In this document: positions 8,545 through 18,942 of the stretch, piece by piece
Layout of the letters: every line of letters starts with the position of its first letter
Numbering within the stretch: the stretch's first letter is position 1
Assembly: GCA_018242685.1 (NCBI GenBank)
Contig: JAFEBM010000006.1
Location: forward strand, 1-64,000
From: Nitrospira sp.
GTDB lineage: Bacteria > Nitrospirota > Nitrospiria > Nitrospirales > Nitrospiraceae
Direction of reading: 5' to 3'
DNA: 64,000 nt
Position numbers and translations under genes: made by a program
The notes under the pieces: model-generated
The model's database searches: none
What the model was told of the DNA's origin: nothing
Seen by the model: only the letters and a program-made list of their open reading frames with translations

Positions 8545-10400
8545 CATGGTCGATTCGATGGAAAGTGGCATTCGGTACGCTCGTGGCGGTCGCCTGTGGG
8601 CTGTTGATTGCCGGCGTGATGACGGTTCAATTCCTCGAACAGCGATACCTCACGCAATTCGGCAATGGGCTGGAGGTAAAAACCAAGCTGGTCGAATACG
8701 GCTTTCAACCGCTGTTTCACTCATCTTCCTTGCCTCCGACCTCTTCAGCTTTGCAAGAGACGGCGCGTGACCTCGGCAACCGGGCCTCTGCCCGTGTGAC
8801 GCTGGTCGCCGCAGATGGAACCGTTCTTGCCGATAGCGCCGTGCGCGATGTCGACTTGCCCGCCGTTGAGAATCACAAGTCTCGACCCGAAATCCAACAG
8901 GCCCTTTCCACAGGACAGGGACGGGATATCCGCTCTAGCCACACGACCGGTGAACGGACGATGTATCGCGCCGTGCTCATGCAGCCGTCGCAGATGGCCT
9001 CGCCGCTTGTGGTGCGGGTAGGTCTTCCCATGGTCGTACTGGACCATGAACTCTCAGAATTCCAGCAACGTCTCTTCCTCGCGCTCGGGGTCGCCTTCCT
9101 CGTCGCCCTGACGTTGAGCATCTGGCTCGCTCACAGCATTACCAAACCCCTGTCGGATATCGCGTCAGCCGCCCGCCGATTCAGTTCCGGCAACCAGACA
9201 TTTCATGTCAAAACGACCGCGCAGGATGAAGTCGGCCTCCTGGCCTCGACGCTCAATCACATGGCGGATCAGCTTCACGCCAAGATTGATGAACTCTCGG
9301 AGGACCGTGCTCAACTGCTTGCCGTGCTGACCTCGATGGTCGAAGGCGTGATGGTGTTGGACTCTCGCGGCCACGTGTTGCAGATCAATCCCGCCTTGGA
9401 ACGCATGTTCGGCATCTCCCGCGTGGAGGCTCGGGGAAAACCCTGCACCGAGCTCTTTCGCCATCAACAGCTCAACGACCTGGTCACGGCCATTCTACGG
9501 TCACGTACCCATCATCAGGATGAAATCGTGCTGCCGCTGAGCGGGCGGTGCCTTCAGATTGAAGCCTCCCCTGCAGGAGGTGAACGGGACAACGAGGCCA
9601 GTGTCGTGTTGGTGCTTCACGATATGACCGAATTGCGGCGCCTGGAGAAGATACGGAAAGACTTCGTGGCGAACGTCTCTCATGAACTTCGAACCCCGCT
9701 CACTTCGATCAAGGGCTACGTCGAAGCGCTGCTTGATGGGGCCAAGGACAATCCCGCCGCTTCTACGAAATTCTTGGAAATCATCCTCAAGCAAAGCGAT
9801 CGGCTGAATCTGATCATTGAAGATTTGCTCGAGCTGTCCAAAATCGAATCGGGTGGGATCTCGTTAAAAGAAGAACCGCTTGCACTGCGTTCCGTCATCG
9901 ACCGGACGTTGTCGATGATCAAGCCGATCGCGGATAAGAATCGTCACCGGCTCGTCACAACGGTCGATCCATCGCTCCCTCCGGTAGCGGGTGATGAAGA
10001 CCGGCTCGTGCAAGTCTTGACCAATCTGCTTGATAACGCCATCAAATATACCCCTGCAGGCGGGACCATTTCGATCGGCGCCAAGCTGGCTCCTTCGGTC
10101 GGAAGTCCTGATCCATCAGCCAGAGCGATCGAGCTCAGCGTCGCCGATACCGGAATCGGTATCCCCGAGGAGGACCGGCCTCGTGTCTTTGAACGGTTTT
10201 ACCGCGTCGACAAAGCCCGGTCACGAGAGTTGGGAGGGACAGGACTCGGCCTGGCGATCGTGAAGCATATCGTTGAAGGGCATAGAGGGCAGGTCTGGGT
10301 CGAAGCGAATCATCCTCAAGGGAGTCGATTCGTGGTCCGTCTTCCGCTCGGTGCCGCTGCTCGCGGCCTCCATCACATGAACGAGGCAAGCAGGGCATAG
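8541..10400 (+). CDS. phoR: Membrane sensor histidine kinase, PhoR/ResE type
   Basis: A 619-residue partner kinase of the regulator just upstream. In order, it has TM1 (about 5-28), an extracytoplasmic sensor domain (30-175), TM2 (about 180-205) and HAMP (205-255). Next come a PAS domain (about 265-370) with VLDSRGHVLQINPALERMFG, the H-box VSHELRTPLTSIKGY, and the N-box LTNLLDNAIKYTPAGG. The G1 and G2 boxes follow as VADTGIGIPEEDRPRVFERFYRVD and GGTGLGLAIVKHI. The domain order is that of PhoR with a full periplasmic sensor. Its last 28 bp overlap the convergent pit gene. Confidence 0.92.
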   Translation: MTWSIRWKVAFGTLVAVACGLLIAGVMTVQFLEQRYLTQFGNGLEVKTKLVEYGFQPLFHSSSLPPTSSALQETARDLGNRASARVTLVAADGTVLADSAVRDVDLPAVENHKSRPEIQQALSTGQGRDIRSSHTTGERTMYRAVLMQPSQMASPLVVRVGLPMVVLDHELSEFQQRLFLALGVAFLVALTLSIWLAHSITKPLSDIASAARRFSSGNQTFHVKTTAQDEVGLLASTLNHMADQLHAKIDELSEDRAQLLAVLTSMVEGVMVLDSRGHVLQINPALERMFGISRVEARGKPCTELFRHQQLNDLVTAILRSRTHHQDEIVLPLSGRCLQIEASPAGGERDNEASVVLVLHDMTELRRLEKIRKDFVANVSHELRTPLTSIKGYVEALLDGAKDNPAASTKFLEIILKQSDRLNLIIEDLLELSKIESGGISLKEEPLALRSVIDRTLSMIKPIADKNRHRLVTTVDPSLPPVAGDEDRLVQVLTNLLDNAIKYTPAGGTISIGAKLAPSVGSPDPSARAIELSVADTGIGIPEEDRPRVFERFYRVDKARSRELGGTGLGLAIVKHIVEGHRGQVWVEANHPQGSRFVVRLPLGAAARGLHHMNEASRA

Positions 10401-11365
10401 ACACCCGCTCCCAACAGCGCGGCTCCCGGCAGTGTAAACACCCAGGCTGAAAAGATTTTGTTCGTCACTCCCCATCGAACCGCGGACAGGCGCTTGGTCG
10501 ACCCCACGCCTAAGATCGAGGAGGTGATGGTGTGAGTCGTGCTGACCGGAAGACCGAAGTGCGCGGCGAACAGCAACACCGACGCCGCTGCCGTCTCTGC
10601 GCAAAATCCATGAACCGGTTCAAGTTTCACCATTTTGATCCCGAGAGTCCGAATGATCCGCCATCCGCCGACGGTGGTGCCCAGCCCCATCGCCAATGCG
10701 CAGGCCACGATCACCCACGTCGGCACTTCCGATGAGGTCAACTGACCGGAGGCCACGAGGGCAAGCGTAATGACTCCCATCACTTTTTGCGCATCGTTCG
10801 CCCCATGGCTGAATGCCATGAAGCTGGCCGAAACGATCTGAAGTCGGCTGAATATCTTTGTCGCGACACCCCGATGAACCCGAAAAAAAATCCAGCTGAC
10901 CAGGACCATGAGGAGAAATCCTATCCCGAACCCCAAGAGGGGGGAAAGAATCATGGCTTCGAGAATCTTGCGCAGACCATTGAACTGAACCACTGCCCAG
11001 CCGCCGTGGGCCACCGCTGAGCCGACGAGTCCACCGATCAGCGCGTGAGACGAACTGGTCGGCAGTCCCAACATCAGCGTGAGAAAATTCCAGAGAATCG
11101 CGCCGCCCATCGCTCCGGCGACCACCGTATTGGTGATCGCGTCGGGAAAGACGATGCCTCCACCGATCATTTTCGCCACGGCCGTCGAAAAGAAGGCTCC
11201 GGCGACATTCAACGCCCCAGCCAACAGCACCGCGACGATCGGGCTTAACACACGGGTGGAGACGACCGTCGCCACAGCGTTGGCACAGTCATGCCACCCG
11301 TTCGAGAAGTCGAACAGGAGCGCCAACACCACCGTCACAAGAAGTATGCCGCTGAGTTCAGTCAT
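10373..11365 (-). CDS. pit: PiT-family inorganic phosphate transporter
   Basis: A 330-residue low-affinity phosphate permease (PiT/PHO-4). Hydrophobic segments span nearly the whole length. The two inverted family signatures are visible: FDFSNGWHDCANAVATVVSTRVL near the N-terminus and FMAFSHGANDAQKVMGVITLALVA in the second half. VLLFAAHFGLPVSTTHTITSSILG is also typical. The DUF47 gene lies 101 bp upstream on the same strand. That pairing is a standard arrangement in which the PhoU-like protein modulates the transporter. The gene converges on the PhoB/PhoR-type operon. Confidence 0.93.
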   Translation of the reverse strand: MTELSGILLVTVVLALLFDFSNGWHDCANAVATVVSTRVLSPIVAVLLAGALNVAGAFFSTAVAKMIGGGIVFPDAITNTVVAGAMGGAILWNFLTLMLGLPTSSSHALIGGLVGSAVAHGGWAVVQFNGLRKILEAMILSPLLGFGIGFLLMVLVSWIFFRVHRGVATKIFSRLQIVSASFMAFSHGANDAQKVMGVITLALVASGQLTSSEVPTWVIVACALAMGLGTTVGGWRIIRTLGIKMVKLEPVHGFCAETAAASVLLFAAHFGLPVSTTHTITSSILGVGSTKRLSAVRWGVTNKIFSAWVFTLPGAALLGAGVYALLASFM

Positions 11366-11466
11366 GGTCCGGTTGAAATACTATTCGCCTATCCGAGGAT
11401 CATTCGCGCGTGGAGGGACTTGAGGACTCACAGACTGCATGGCTGGGCATCCTAATGTATAGACGA

Positions 11467-12087
11467 CTAAGTCTGCTTGAGCACAATGCGCTCGATCACG
11501 TTGGCGACATCCTCACAACGATCGGTTCCTTCTTCGAAGGTTTCATAAATCTCTTTCCACTTGATGACGGCGATCGGATTCGTCTCTTTCTCGAACAACT
11601 CTGAAATGGCATCGCGTGACACACGATCGGCCTCGTTCTCCAGGCTATTCACCTGCACACTGTACTCCTTCACTTCCTCATGAGACATGGCGATATGATC
11701 GACCCCGCGCCCCACCGCGACGGAAGCCCGATAGAGAATATCGGCCAGCCGAATCGCGCTGTCGGTCGGCTGCGTGATCTTGTAGGTGGCGAACCGCTCC
11801 GCCACCGCTTCCACCGCGTCGAGAATATCATCCAATGCGCTGGCCAGATCGTGGATATCTTCACGATCAAGAGGAGTCAGAAAGGTCTGATTGAGGCGCA
11901 AGGCGATGTCGTGCGTAATCCCGTCTCCGATATGTTCCACTTCCCTGATTCGCTCGATCTTCTGCTGGGCGTTCGTATAATCCTCCATCAGCTCCTTGAG
12001 CAGACGGCTGCCCTCAATGACGTTGTGGGCCGCTTGTTTAAACATCTCAAAAAACGCTTCTTCTTTGGGAAGCAAGCCGAAAATCAT
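11467..12087 (-). CDS. DUF47 PhoU-like protein, partner of Pit
   Basis: A 206-residue all-helical protein of the DUF47/YkaA (Pit accessory) family. It begins MIFGLLPKEEAFFEMFKQAA, the usual opening. EVEHIGDGITHDIALRL and DREDIHDLASALDDILDAVE resemble the metal-binding E-x-x-D repeats of PhoU. It is usually encoded next to PiT permeases, as here, and is thought to regulate their activity. It is cytosolic, with no signal peptide. An AGGAGT RBS precedes the start on minus. Confidence 0.9.
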   Translation of the reverse strand: MIFGLLPKEEAFFEMFKQAAHNVIEGSRLLKELMEDYTNAQQKIERIREVEHIGDGITHDIALRLNQTFLTPLDREDIHDLASALDDILDAVEAVAERFATYKITQPTDSAIRLADILYRASVAVGRGVDHIAMSHEEVKEYSVQVNSLENEADRVSRDAISELFEKETNPIAVIKWKEIYETFEEGTDRCEDVANVIERIVLKQT

Positions 12088-12161
12088 ATCTCAGACTCCT
12101 GATTCACATACGTACTTCGATGATGAGCGGCCGGGCGACCCGCCGTTTCCAACCAACGTCG

Positions 12162-13154
12162 TCACCATCGTACGAGGCCCGTTGCCCAGGTCAGTCCACC
12201 GCCGAAACTGCCGAGCAGCACCAGATCGCCCGGCGAGATGTTCCCGCCGCGAACCGCATCATCGAGTGCGATCGGGAGCGACGCCGATGACGTATTGCCA
12301 TAGCGTTCGATCACCGATGCCAATCGGCCCTGGTCGATGCCCAGGCGATCGGCAACGTGAGACAAGATTCGACCGTTCGCTTGGTGGAGGACAACCTGCT
12401 TGAGATCTCCGGAACAGACGCCGAATTCTTTCAAGATCTCCAGCACGGCCTGTTCAATCCGGCGAACGGCTATCCGAAAGAGCGATGCCCCCTGCATGCG
12501 AAGCGTATGCTCCTGGTTGCGTAATCTGTCGAATGACAAGGGTATCCGTGATCCGCCGCCCGGGACCCGAATGAGCCCATGATGTGTCCCATCGGCATAC
12601 AACCTGATTCCCAGAATCCCTCGCCAATCGAGGCTGCGGTTTTCTTCGCCCCGTAGTATGACGGCACCTGCGCCGTCACCGAACAACAGCGCCGTCGCGT
12701 CATCCTGAAGATTGAGCGATCGAGACTTGACCTCCGAGGCCACCACAAGACAGGTCTTGATCTGTCCGCTCTGAATCATGGCCTGTGCCATCGAGAGCCC
12801 GTACAAAAACCCCGAGCAGGAGGCAGACACATCAAATGCCCCCACCTGTCGACATCCCAATCCTCGTTGGACCGAACAGGCTGTTGAAGGAAACGCCATA
12901 TCGGGAGAGGTCGTGGAAAGAATGATGGCATCGATAGAAGAAGCCGAGCAATCCGCGGCATCAAGCGCTCGGCGTCCTGCCGCGACAGCCATATCGGAAG
13001 ACGCCTCATGATCTCCAGCCCAATGGCGGGTTCGGATACCGGTCAGCCGTAGGATTCGCGCCGAGGACAGGCGCAATTTAGAAGCGATTTCTTCATTGGA
13101 TACAACCCGAGGAGGGAGATAACTTCCTGTTCCAATGATTCTGGTTCGGATCAT
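12162..13154 (-). CDS. fabH: 3-oxoacyl-ACP synthase III (FabH-like)
   Basis: Condensing enzyme of the FabH/thiolase fold, 330 residues. The catalytic triad is intact: Cys113 in FDVSASCSGFLYG, His in VVLHQANGRIL, and Asn in RYGNTSSASLPIAL. The start at 13154 (MIRTRIIGTGSYLPP) matches FabH N-termini; an earlier in-frame start at 13259 would add a hydrophobic tail unlike the family. It probably primes fatty-acid synthesis from acetyl-CoA, but a paralogue for a special lipid or polyketide is possible, since no other fab genes are nearby. An unrelated lipoprotein gene diverges from its start. Confidence 0.9.
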   Translation of the reverse strand: MIRTRIIGTGSYLPPRVVSNEEIASKLRLSSARILRLTGIRTRHWAGDHEASSDMAVAAGRRALDAADCSASSIDAIILSTTSPDMAFPSTACSVQRGLGCRQVGAFDVSASCSGFLYGLSMAQAMIQSGQIKTCLVVASEVKSRSLNLQDDATALLFGDGAGAVILRGEENRSLDWRGILGIRLYADGTHHGLIRVPGGGSRIPLSFDRLRNQEHTLRMQGASLFRIAVRRIEQAVLEILKEFGVCSGDLKQVVLHQANGRILSHVADRLGIDQGRLASVIERYGNTSSASLPIALDDAVRGGNISPGDLVLLGSFGGGLTWATGLVRW

Positions 13155-13295
13155 ATCCCTCAGCTGTGATCTACGCGAGCGAAATAGTCCAACGTGGGCC
13201 GGGATTATAGGGACCAAGAGGAGACAGGTCAACCAAAGTGCCCCAATCGTCGGTATCATTGCTTTTTGCTCGTATCCTTGCTATCAGTATGCCCC

Positions 13296-14270
13296 ATGCC
13301 TTCTCAACCGATCCGAGTCACTTCCAATCAGCTATTAGAGCCATCCAGCTTACACCTGGCGGCTTGGCTCTGCGTTGGCTCTCTGTTCATGGTCTCGTGC
13401 ACTGGTGATTTCTCACCCAGCGACGTGCGAAGCGGGATTAAGAAAGCCCTGAGCGGTACCGATGAGCAAATTTTTCTCGGAGATACGGTTGCGAATCACT
13501 ACCATCCCAACGTCATCATGAAGCGTGGGGAGGCGTATTTTGAGAAGGAAGAGTATGCGGAGGCATTAGTCGAATACAAACATTTCATGGAACTCCATCG
13601 CAATCACGTCCTGGCTCCGTACGCGGCACTTAGAATCGGAGAAATTCATTTCAAGATGGCGAAGACCATCGATCGTGATCCTGAACCGATACAAAAGGCC
13701 ATCGCCGCGTTTGAGCAGATGAGAAAAGAATTTCCCGGCAGCCGGTATGATAGCCAGGCTCAGCAAAAGCTGGACGAATGCCACGATTGGATCGCTCAGA
13801 TGCATCTCTTCGTGGGACAATTCTATTACCGGCGAGGCTCCTATCTCGCTGCCACACATCGGTTTCAGCAAATTTTAAGAGATTATCCGGATAAGCCCAT
13901 CGCCGCAGAAGCCTTGTATTTCCAAGCGAAGGCCTACCATGAAATGGGAGCCGACGATTGGGCCAGGGAGAATCTGATCGTATTGGCGGAAAAACATCCG
14001 AACAGTACCGCTTCGGGGAATGGAAAGAGCTTGCTGGAGAAAATCGACGAGGCTCAGCCAAGTACGCTCTTAGCCAAGAAGGAGGAATCGGCTCCTCTTT
14101 CCGACGCCGGCCCAGGGATGGTCCGGAGCAATCGGCCCGCCGTTAGTCCATCTCCACCTCCAACCATGGGAATGCTCGGCATTCCTCCGTCACTCGACTC
14201 GTTTGGCGCTGCCGCTGCCGCCACACTGGGACAAGGCTTTACAGCCTGCCGTCTTGGCGCTTGGTGCTGA
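13296..14270 (+). CDS. bamD: BamD/YfiO-like outer-membrane lipoprotein
   Basis: A 324-residue lipoprotein with an N-terminal signal and lipobox (LFMVSC, Cys about residue 31). TPR-like helical repeats follow: GEAYFEKEEYAEALVEYKHFMELHRNH, AIAAFEQMRKEFPGSRYDSQAQQKLDEC and ATHRFQQILRDYPDKPIAAEALY. This is the layout of BamD, the essential partner of BamA in outer-membrane protein assembly. The C-terminal 60 residues are Pro-rich, low-complexity and longer than usual. I chose the ATG at 13296 because it places the hydrophobic segment and lipobox normally. It could instead be another outer-membrane TPR lipoprotein (CpoB type). Confidence 0.82.
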   Translation: MPSQPIRVTSNQLLEPSSLHLAAWLCVGSLFMVSCTGDFSPSDVRSGIKKALSGTDEQIFLGDTVANHYHPNVIMKRGEAYFEKEEYAEALVEYKHFMELHRNHVLAPYAALRIGEIHFKMAKTIDRDPEPIQKAIAAFEQMRKEFPGSRYDSQAQQKLDECHDWIAQMHLFVGQFYYRRGSYLAATHRFQQILRDYPDKPIAAEALYFQAKAYHEMGADDWARENLIVLAEKHPNSTASGNGKSLLEKIDEAQPSTLLAKKEESAPLSDAGPGMVRSNRPAVSPSPPPTMGMLGIPPSLDSFGAAAAATLGQGFTACRLGAWC

Positions 14271-14358
14271 TCGAATAGTAACGAGCGTTGAAGAGTGAGT
14301 GCTGAGTGAAGCACCAGCCACCCCAGGAAGGTCTTACATCGCTGCTGACTGATACGAT

Positions 14359-15105
14359 CTACTGGCCTAGATACCAGCCGATCCCGTATCGCTCCAAGAA
14401 ACTTGTCACTATGGTGAGCGAATTGGCGTAGATCATCACGCCGACGAAGATCAGCATAACCCCACTGACGGTTGACACGCCCCACAGATAGGCCCGCACT
14501 TCTTTGAAATAGGCTATGAACCGATCGACGCCTAATGCCGTGAGGAACAGCGGCAGTCCTAACCCGAACGAATAAAACGTCAACAACACGACTCCATCAA
14601 AAAGAGAGTCGGTCGTACTGGCATAGAGAAGAATGGATCCCAGCACCGGCCCAACACAGGGAGTCCAACCGGCGGCAAACGCGATACCAATCAAGAACGA
14701 CCCTAGGTACCCCGCCGGCCGATTGCGGAACTGGAACCGATGCTCCATTTTTAAGAACTTCAGGTTCAGAATCCCAAGCAAATACAGTCCGAACACGACA
14801 ATCAACACACCACCAACGCGGCGGATCAGATCTTGGTGGGAGATCAGGAGCTGGCCGAAAAAGCTGGCCGAGGCACCGAAGGCAATGAAGACCGATGAAA
14901 ATCCGAGAATAAACAATAACGAATTCAAGACGATTGCCTTCTTGAACTTCACCCGTTCGGACGCGTCCGTCAGCTGCTCGACCGACAGGCCGGTAATGTA
15001 GGAAATATAGCTCGGCACCAACGGCAGCACGCATGGGGACACGAATGAAAGCAGCCCCGCCGAAAAGGCGGCAATGAGCGAAATCTGTGGGATGGATTGC
15101 ATCAT
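14359..15105 (-). CDS. ccdA: CcdA-type cytochrome c biogenesis / thiol transport protein
   Basis: A 248-residue, six-helix membrane protein of the CcdA/DsbD-beta family that moves reducing equivalents from cytosolic thioredoxin to periplasmic thiol proteins. The two redox cysteines lie in SFVSPCVLPLVPSYISYITG and AAGWTPCVGPVLGSILLYA, each followed by Pro as expected. The TlpA-like gene lies 2 bp upstream on the same strand, which gives a two-gene operon of electron carrier and thioredoxin acceptor. A likely role is reduction of apocytochrome c cysteines before haem ligation. Confidence 0.92.
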   Translation of the reverse strand: MMQSIPQISLIAAFSAGLLSFVSPCVLPLVPSYISYITGLSVEQLTDASERVKFKKAIVLNSLLFILGFSSVFIAFGASASFFGQLLISHQDLIRRVGGVLIVVFGLYLLGILNLKFLKMEHRFQFRNRPAGYLGSFLIGIAFAAGWTPCVGPVLGSILLYASTTDSLFDGVVLLTFYSFGLGLPLFLTALGVDRFIAYFKEVRAYLWGVSTVSGVMLIFVGVMIYANSLTIVTSFLERYGIGWYLGQ

Positions 15106-15107
15106 GG

Positions 15108-15662
15108 CTACGACTTCATCAGTTCATGAATCAAGTCACGAGCCTCGGGTGAGTCCCAATCACGTGCACCGAAAATCTTCTGTCGCACGATGCCTCGACG
15201 ATCGACCATGAACGTGATCGGAATCGTACGTGCCCCGTACGTCAGGCCCACGCGGTATTCCGAATCATGCAGAATGGGAAATGTGAACCCCATTTCTCGC
15301 TGGAACGGACGGGTGACCGTCGCGCCCTGCGGATCGGTAGACACCGCCAGGATTTCGAACTCTCTTCGCGGCAACGTTCGATACAGCTGTTCCATCGCCG
15401 GCATCTCGACACGGCACGGTCCGCACCAGGTCGCCCAGAAATTCAGTAGGACGACCTTCCCCTTGAACTGAGACAAGCTCATGGCATTGCCGGTCAGGTC
15501 GCGCAAGGTGAAATTCGGCGCTTCATCGCCGACCTGAACGACACCACGTTCGAAGCCCGACCGTTTCTTCGGTTGGTGTGATTCTGCCTGGGAGAACGGC
15601 GCCGTACACACCGTGCCGATTGCCATGAAGGTGATAACCAATCCCACTCGATGAAGCTTCAT
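15108..15662 (-). CDS. TlpA/ResA-type periplasmic thioredoxin
   Basis: A 184-residue thiol-disulfide oxidoreductase with an N-terminal signal peptide (about 1-26). The thioredoxin fold carries the active site WATWCGPCRVEMPAM, the AhpC/TSA-Redoxin style opening GDEAPNFTLRDLTGNAMSLSQFKGK, and the cis-Pro loop ARTIPITFMVDRRG. It acts in the periplasm, and its likely electron donor is the CcdA-like protein encoded immediately downstream. ResA-like reduction of apocytochrome c or general thiol reduction are both possible. Confidence 0.92.
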   Translation of the reverse strand: MKLHRVGLVITFMAIGTVCTAPFSQAESHQPKKRSGFERGVVQVGDEAPNFTLRDLTGNAMSLSQFKGKVVLLNFWATWCGPCRVEMPAMEQLYRTLPRREFEILAVSTDPQGATVTRPFQREMGFTFPILHDSEYRVGLTYGARTIPITFMVDRRGIVRQKIFGARDWDSPEARDLIHELMKS

Positions 15663-15977
15663 GCCGGTACCCTGCAGATGGACACAGTCTTAGCTGCCGT
15701 CAAAATAGACGCGACCACCACGATCAAGCTCCTTTACTCAGCTATCGACAGATTCTCTTGCTACGAAGGCATGTTACAAGTCCGCAAAAACCTGAGTCAA
15801 GCAAACGACGAGTGACAAATTTCCTCCCCCTACGATCGAAGTGATGGACAAAACCGACCGATCTCTCTAGAATTGCCGAAGTTTGTGCGTGGTCTGTCAC
15901 TCGGCACCACTCGTCACATTCACCATCAGCAGATACAGCAACGCTGACATTCTATAACCTGAACCCACGAGGGGCAT
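15663..15977. other. Intergenic region between tlpA-like gene and metK
   Basis: This 315-bp gap separates divergent genes and must hold both promoters. I looked for SAM-type riboswitch features (long paired leader, conserved junctions, terminator) ahead of metK and saw none. A GAGGGG-like RBS (15970-15975) precedes the metK ATG. Confidence 0.4.
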
Positions 15978-17126
15978 ATGCGAGACAATTTCTTGTTCAC
16001 TTCAGAATCGGTTACTGAAGGACATCCGGATAAGATCGCCGACCAGATTTCCGACGGCATCTTGGACGCCATCATTGCTCAGGATAAATATTCCCGCGTC
16101 GCCTGCGAAACGATCCTGACTACCGGCATCGCTTTTGTAGCAGGAGAAATTTCCACCAAGGCCTATGTTGAAATCCCGGATATTATCCGAGATGTTATCA
16201 AAGACGTCGGCTATTGCGATGCATCGTGGGGATTCGACTTTCATACTTGCTCGGTTCTGACCGCCATTCACCAACAATCCGGTGATATCGCGATGGGCGT
16301 AGATTCCGGAGGGGCCGGCGATCAGGGATTGATGTTCGGCTACGCCACCAATGAGACGGATGAGCTCATGCCGATGCCGATCGTTTTGGCCCACCGGCTG
16401 ACCAAGCGCCTGGCAGAGGTGCGCAAAAAGAACATTCTGAAGTGGGTGCGACCTGACGGTAAATCTCAAGTGACGGTCGAGTACAAAAACGGCAAGCCCG
16501 TGCGGATCGATACGATCGTCGTCTCCACGCAACACAGCCCCGAGGTGACCACCAAGCAGATTGAGCGCGACATCATGGAAAAAGTCATCAAGCCCGTGAT
16601 GCCCAAAGGTCTCTATGACCCGACCGGCGTCAAACATCACATCAACCCGACCGGCCGTTTCGTGGTCGGTGGCCCAATGGGCGACACAGGCCTCACAGGC
16701 CGGAAGATTATCGTCGACACGTATGGCGGTCACGGCAGCCATGGCGGCGGGGCCTTCTCGGGCAAAGATCCCACAAAGGTGGATCGCTCCGCCTCCTATA
16801 TGGCCCGCTATATCGCCAAGAATCTCGTGGCCGCGGGCTTGGCCGACAAGTGCGAAGTGCAGCTGGCCTACGCAATCGGGGTCGCCGATCCGGTGTCTGT
16901 ACTCGTCGACACCAAGGGCACTGAAAAAGTATCGGTCGATATTCTCGACAAGCTTGTGCGCAAGCATTTCCCCATGACTCCCCGGGGCATCATCGATCAT
17001 CTCAAGCTTCGACGACCGATTTTCCGCAAGACGGCCGCGTACGGACACTTCGGACGTACCGAGCCTGAGTTCACATGGGAGAAAACCGATAAGACGAAGG
17101 CATTGCGCAAGGACGCCGGGCTGTAA
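15978..17126 (+). CDS. metK: S-adenosylmethionine synthetase
   Basis: Makes SAM from methionine and ATP. It has 382 residues, normal for the bacterial family. It begins with the conserved [20 protein letters not shown]. Other signatures are [36 protein letters not shown] and the P-loop-like [17 protein letters not shown]. It is followed 129 bp downstream by ahcY on the same strand, so production of SAM and removal of S-adenosylhomocysteine are probably co-expressed. Confidence 0.97.
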   Translation: MRDNFLFTSESVTEGHPDKIADQISDGILDAIIAQDKYSRVACETILTTGIAFVAGEISTKAYVEIPDIIRDVIKDVGYCDASWGFDFHTCSVLTAIHQQSGDIAMGVDSGGAGDQGLMFGYATNETDELMPMPIVLAHRLTKRLAEVRKKNILKWVRPDGKSQVTVEYKNGKPVRIDTIVVSTQHSPEVTTKQIERDIMEKVIKPVMPKGLYDPTGVKHHINPTGRFVVGGPMGDTGLTGRKIIVDTYGGHGSHGGGAFSGKDPTKVDRSASYMARYIAKNLVAAGLADKCEVQLAYAIGVADPVSVLVDTKGTEKVSVDILDKLVRKHFPMTPRGIIDHLKLRRPIFRKTAAYGHFGRTEPEFTWEKTDKTKALRKDAGL

Positions 17127-17186
17127 CGACGATAGGCTGAGGCCAAGGTTACAGTTTCATAACTGAGGCTCAGGCATAGGGAGTGA

Positions 17187-18515
<1,329 letters not shown>

Positions 18516-18942
18516 CAGCGGGCCTGAGACTCGCTGTCGCTCTCAAGCTCTCGGAATGACCCTGCCGGCCTTCTGCGACGCGAACTTCGGGAATTCCTTC
18601 ATCTGCGGTCGCTTCGGCGACCGCAGTGCTTCAGTCAGTTCCAGCTTTCACATCGCCGGCGGCTCTGTGGGTCCCCATTCCTTCGCCGAGGTCGCTCCAG
18701 AGAGCTACAGGCCCACCTAAGGGAAAAGCGAAAAGAGAGCGCAGGCGCACTGAAGACGCACCTGCTTGCGAAAGACGAAACGGAAGGCAGCACCAGCTAG
18801 GGTGGCCTTTTCTGTTTTAGTCAGTCCCACATCCTCCGCCAAGACCTCATCAGAGAGCATCAAGAATCGTAGCCTCAACAGTCGCCACCGAAACGGATTG
18901 CAATCTCGTGGTGGAGTGGTAGAGTGTGAGCAAGGAGCCGTT
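18516..18942. other. Intergenic region after ahcY
   Basis: This 427-bp gap contains the UUCG hairpin at 18603-18626 and the leader of the dioxygenase gene. An in-frame extension of the dioxygenase reading frame reaches back to 18766, but the extra residues are basic, low-complexity and unlike the family, so I treat them as untranslated. Confidence 0.5.
18603..18626 (+). terminator. 10-bp stem with UUCG tetraloop after ahcY
   Basis: CTGCGGTCGC-TTCG-GCGACCGCAG is a perfect 10-bp stem closed by a UUCG loop, an exceptionally stable RNA hairpin. It lies 88 bp past the ahcY stop. No T-tract follows, so it may be a 3'-end stabiliser or a rho-dependent boundary rather than a classical terminator. 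Confidence 0.5.
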
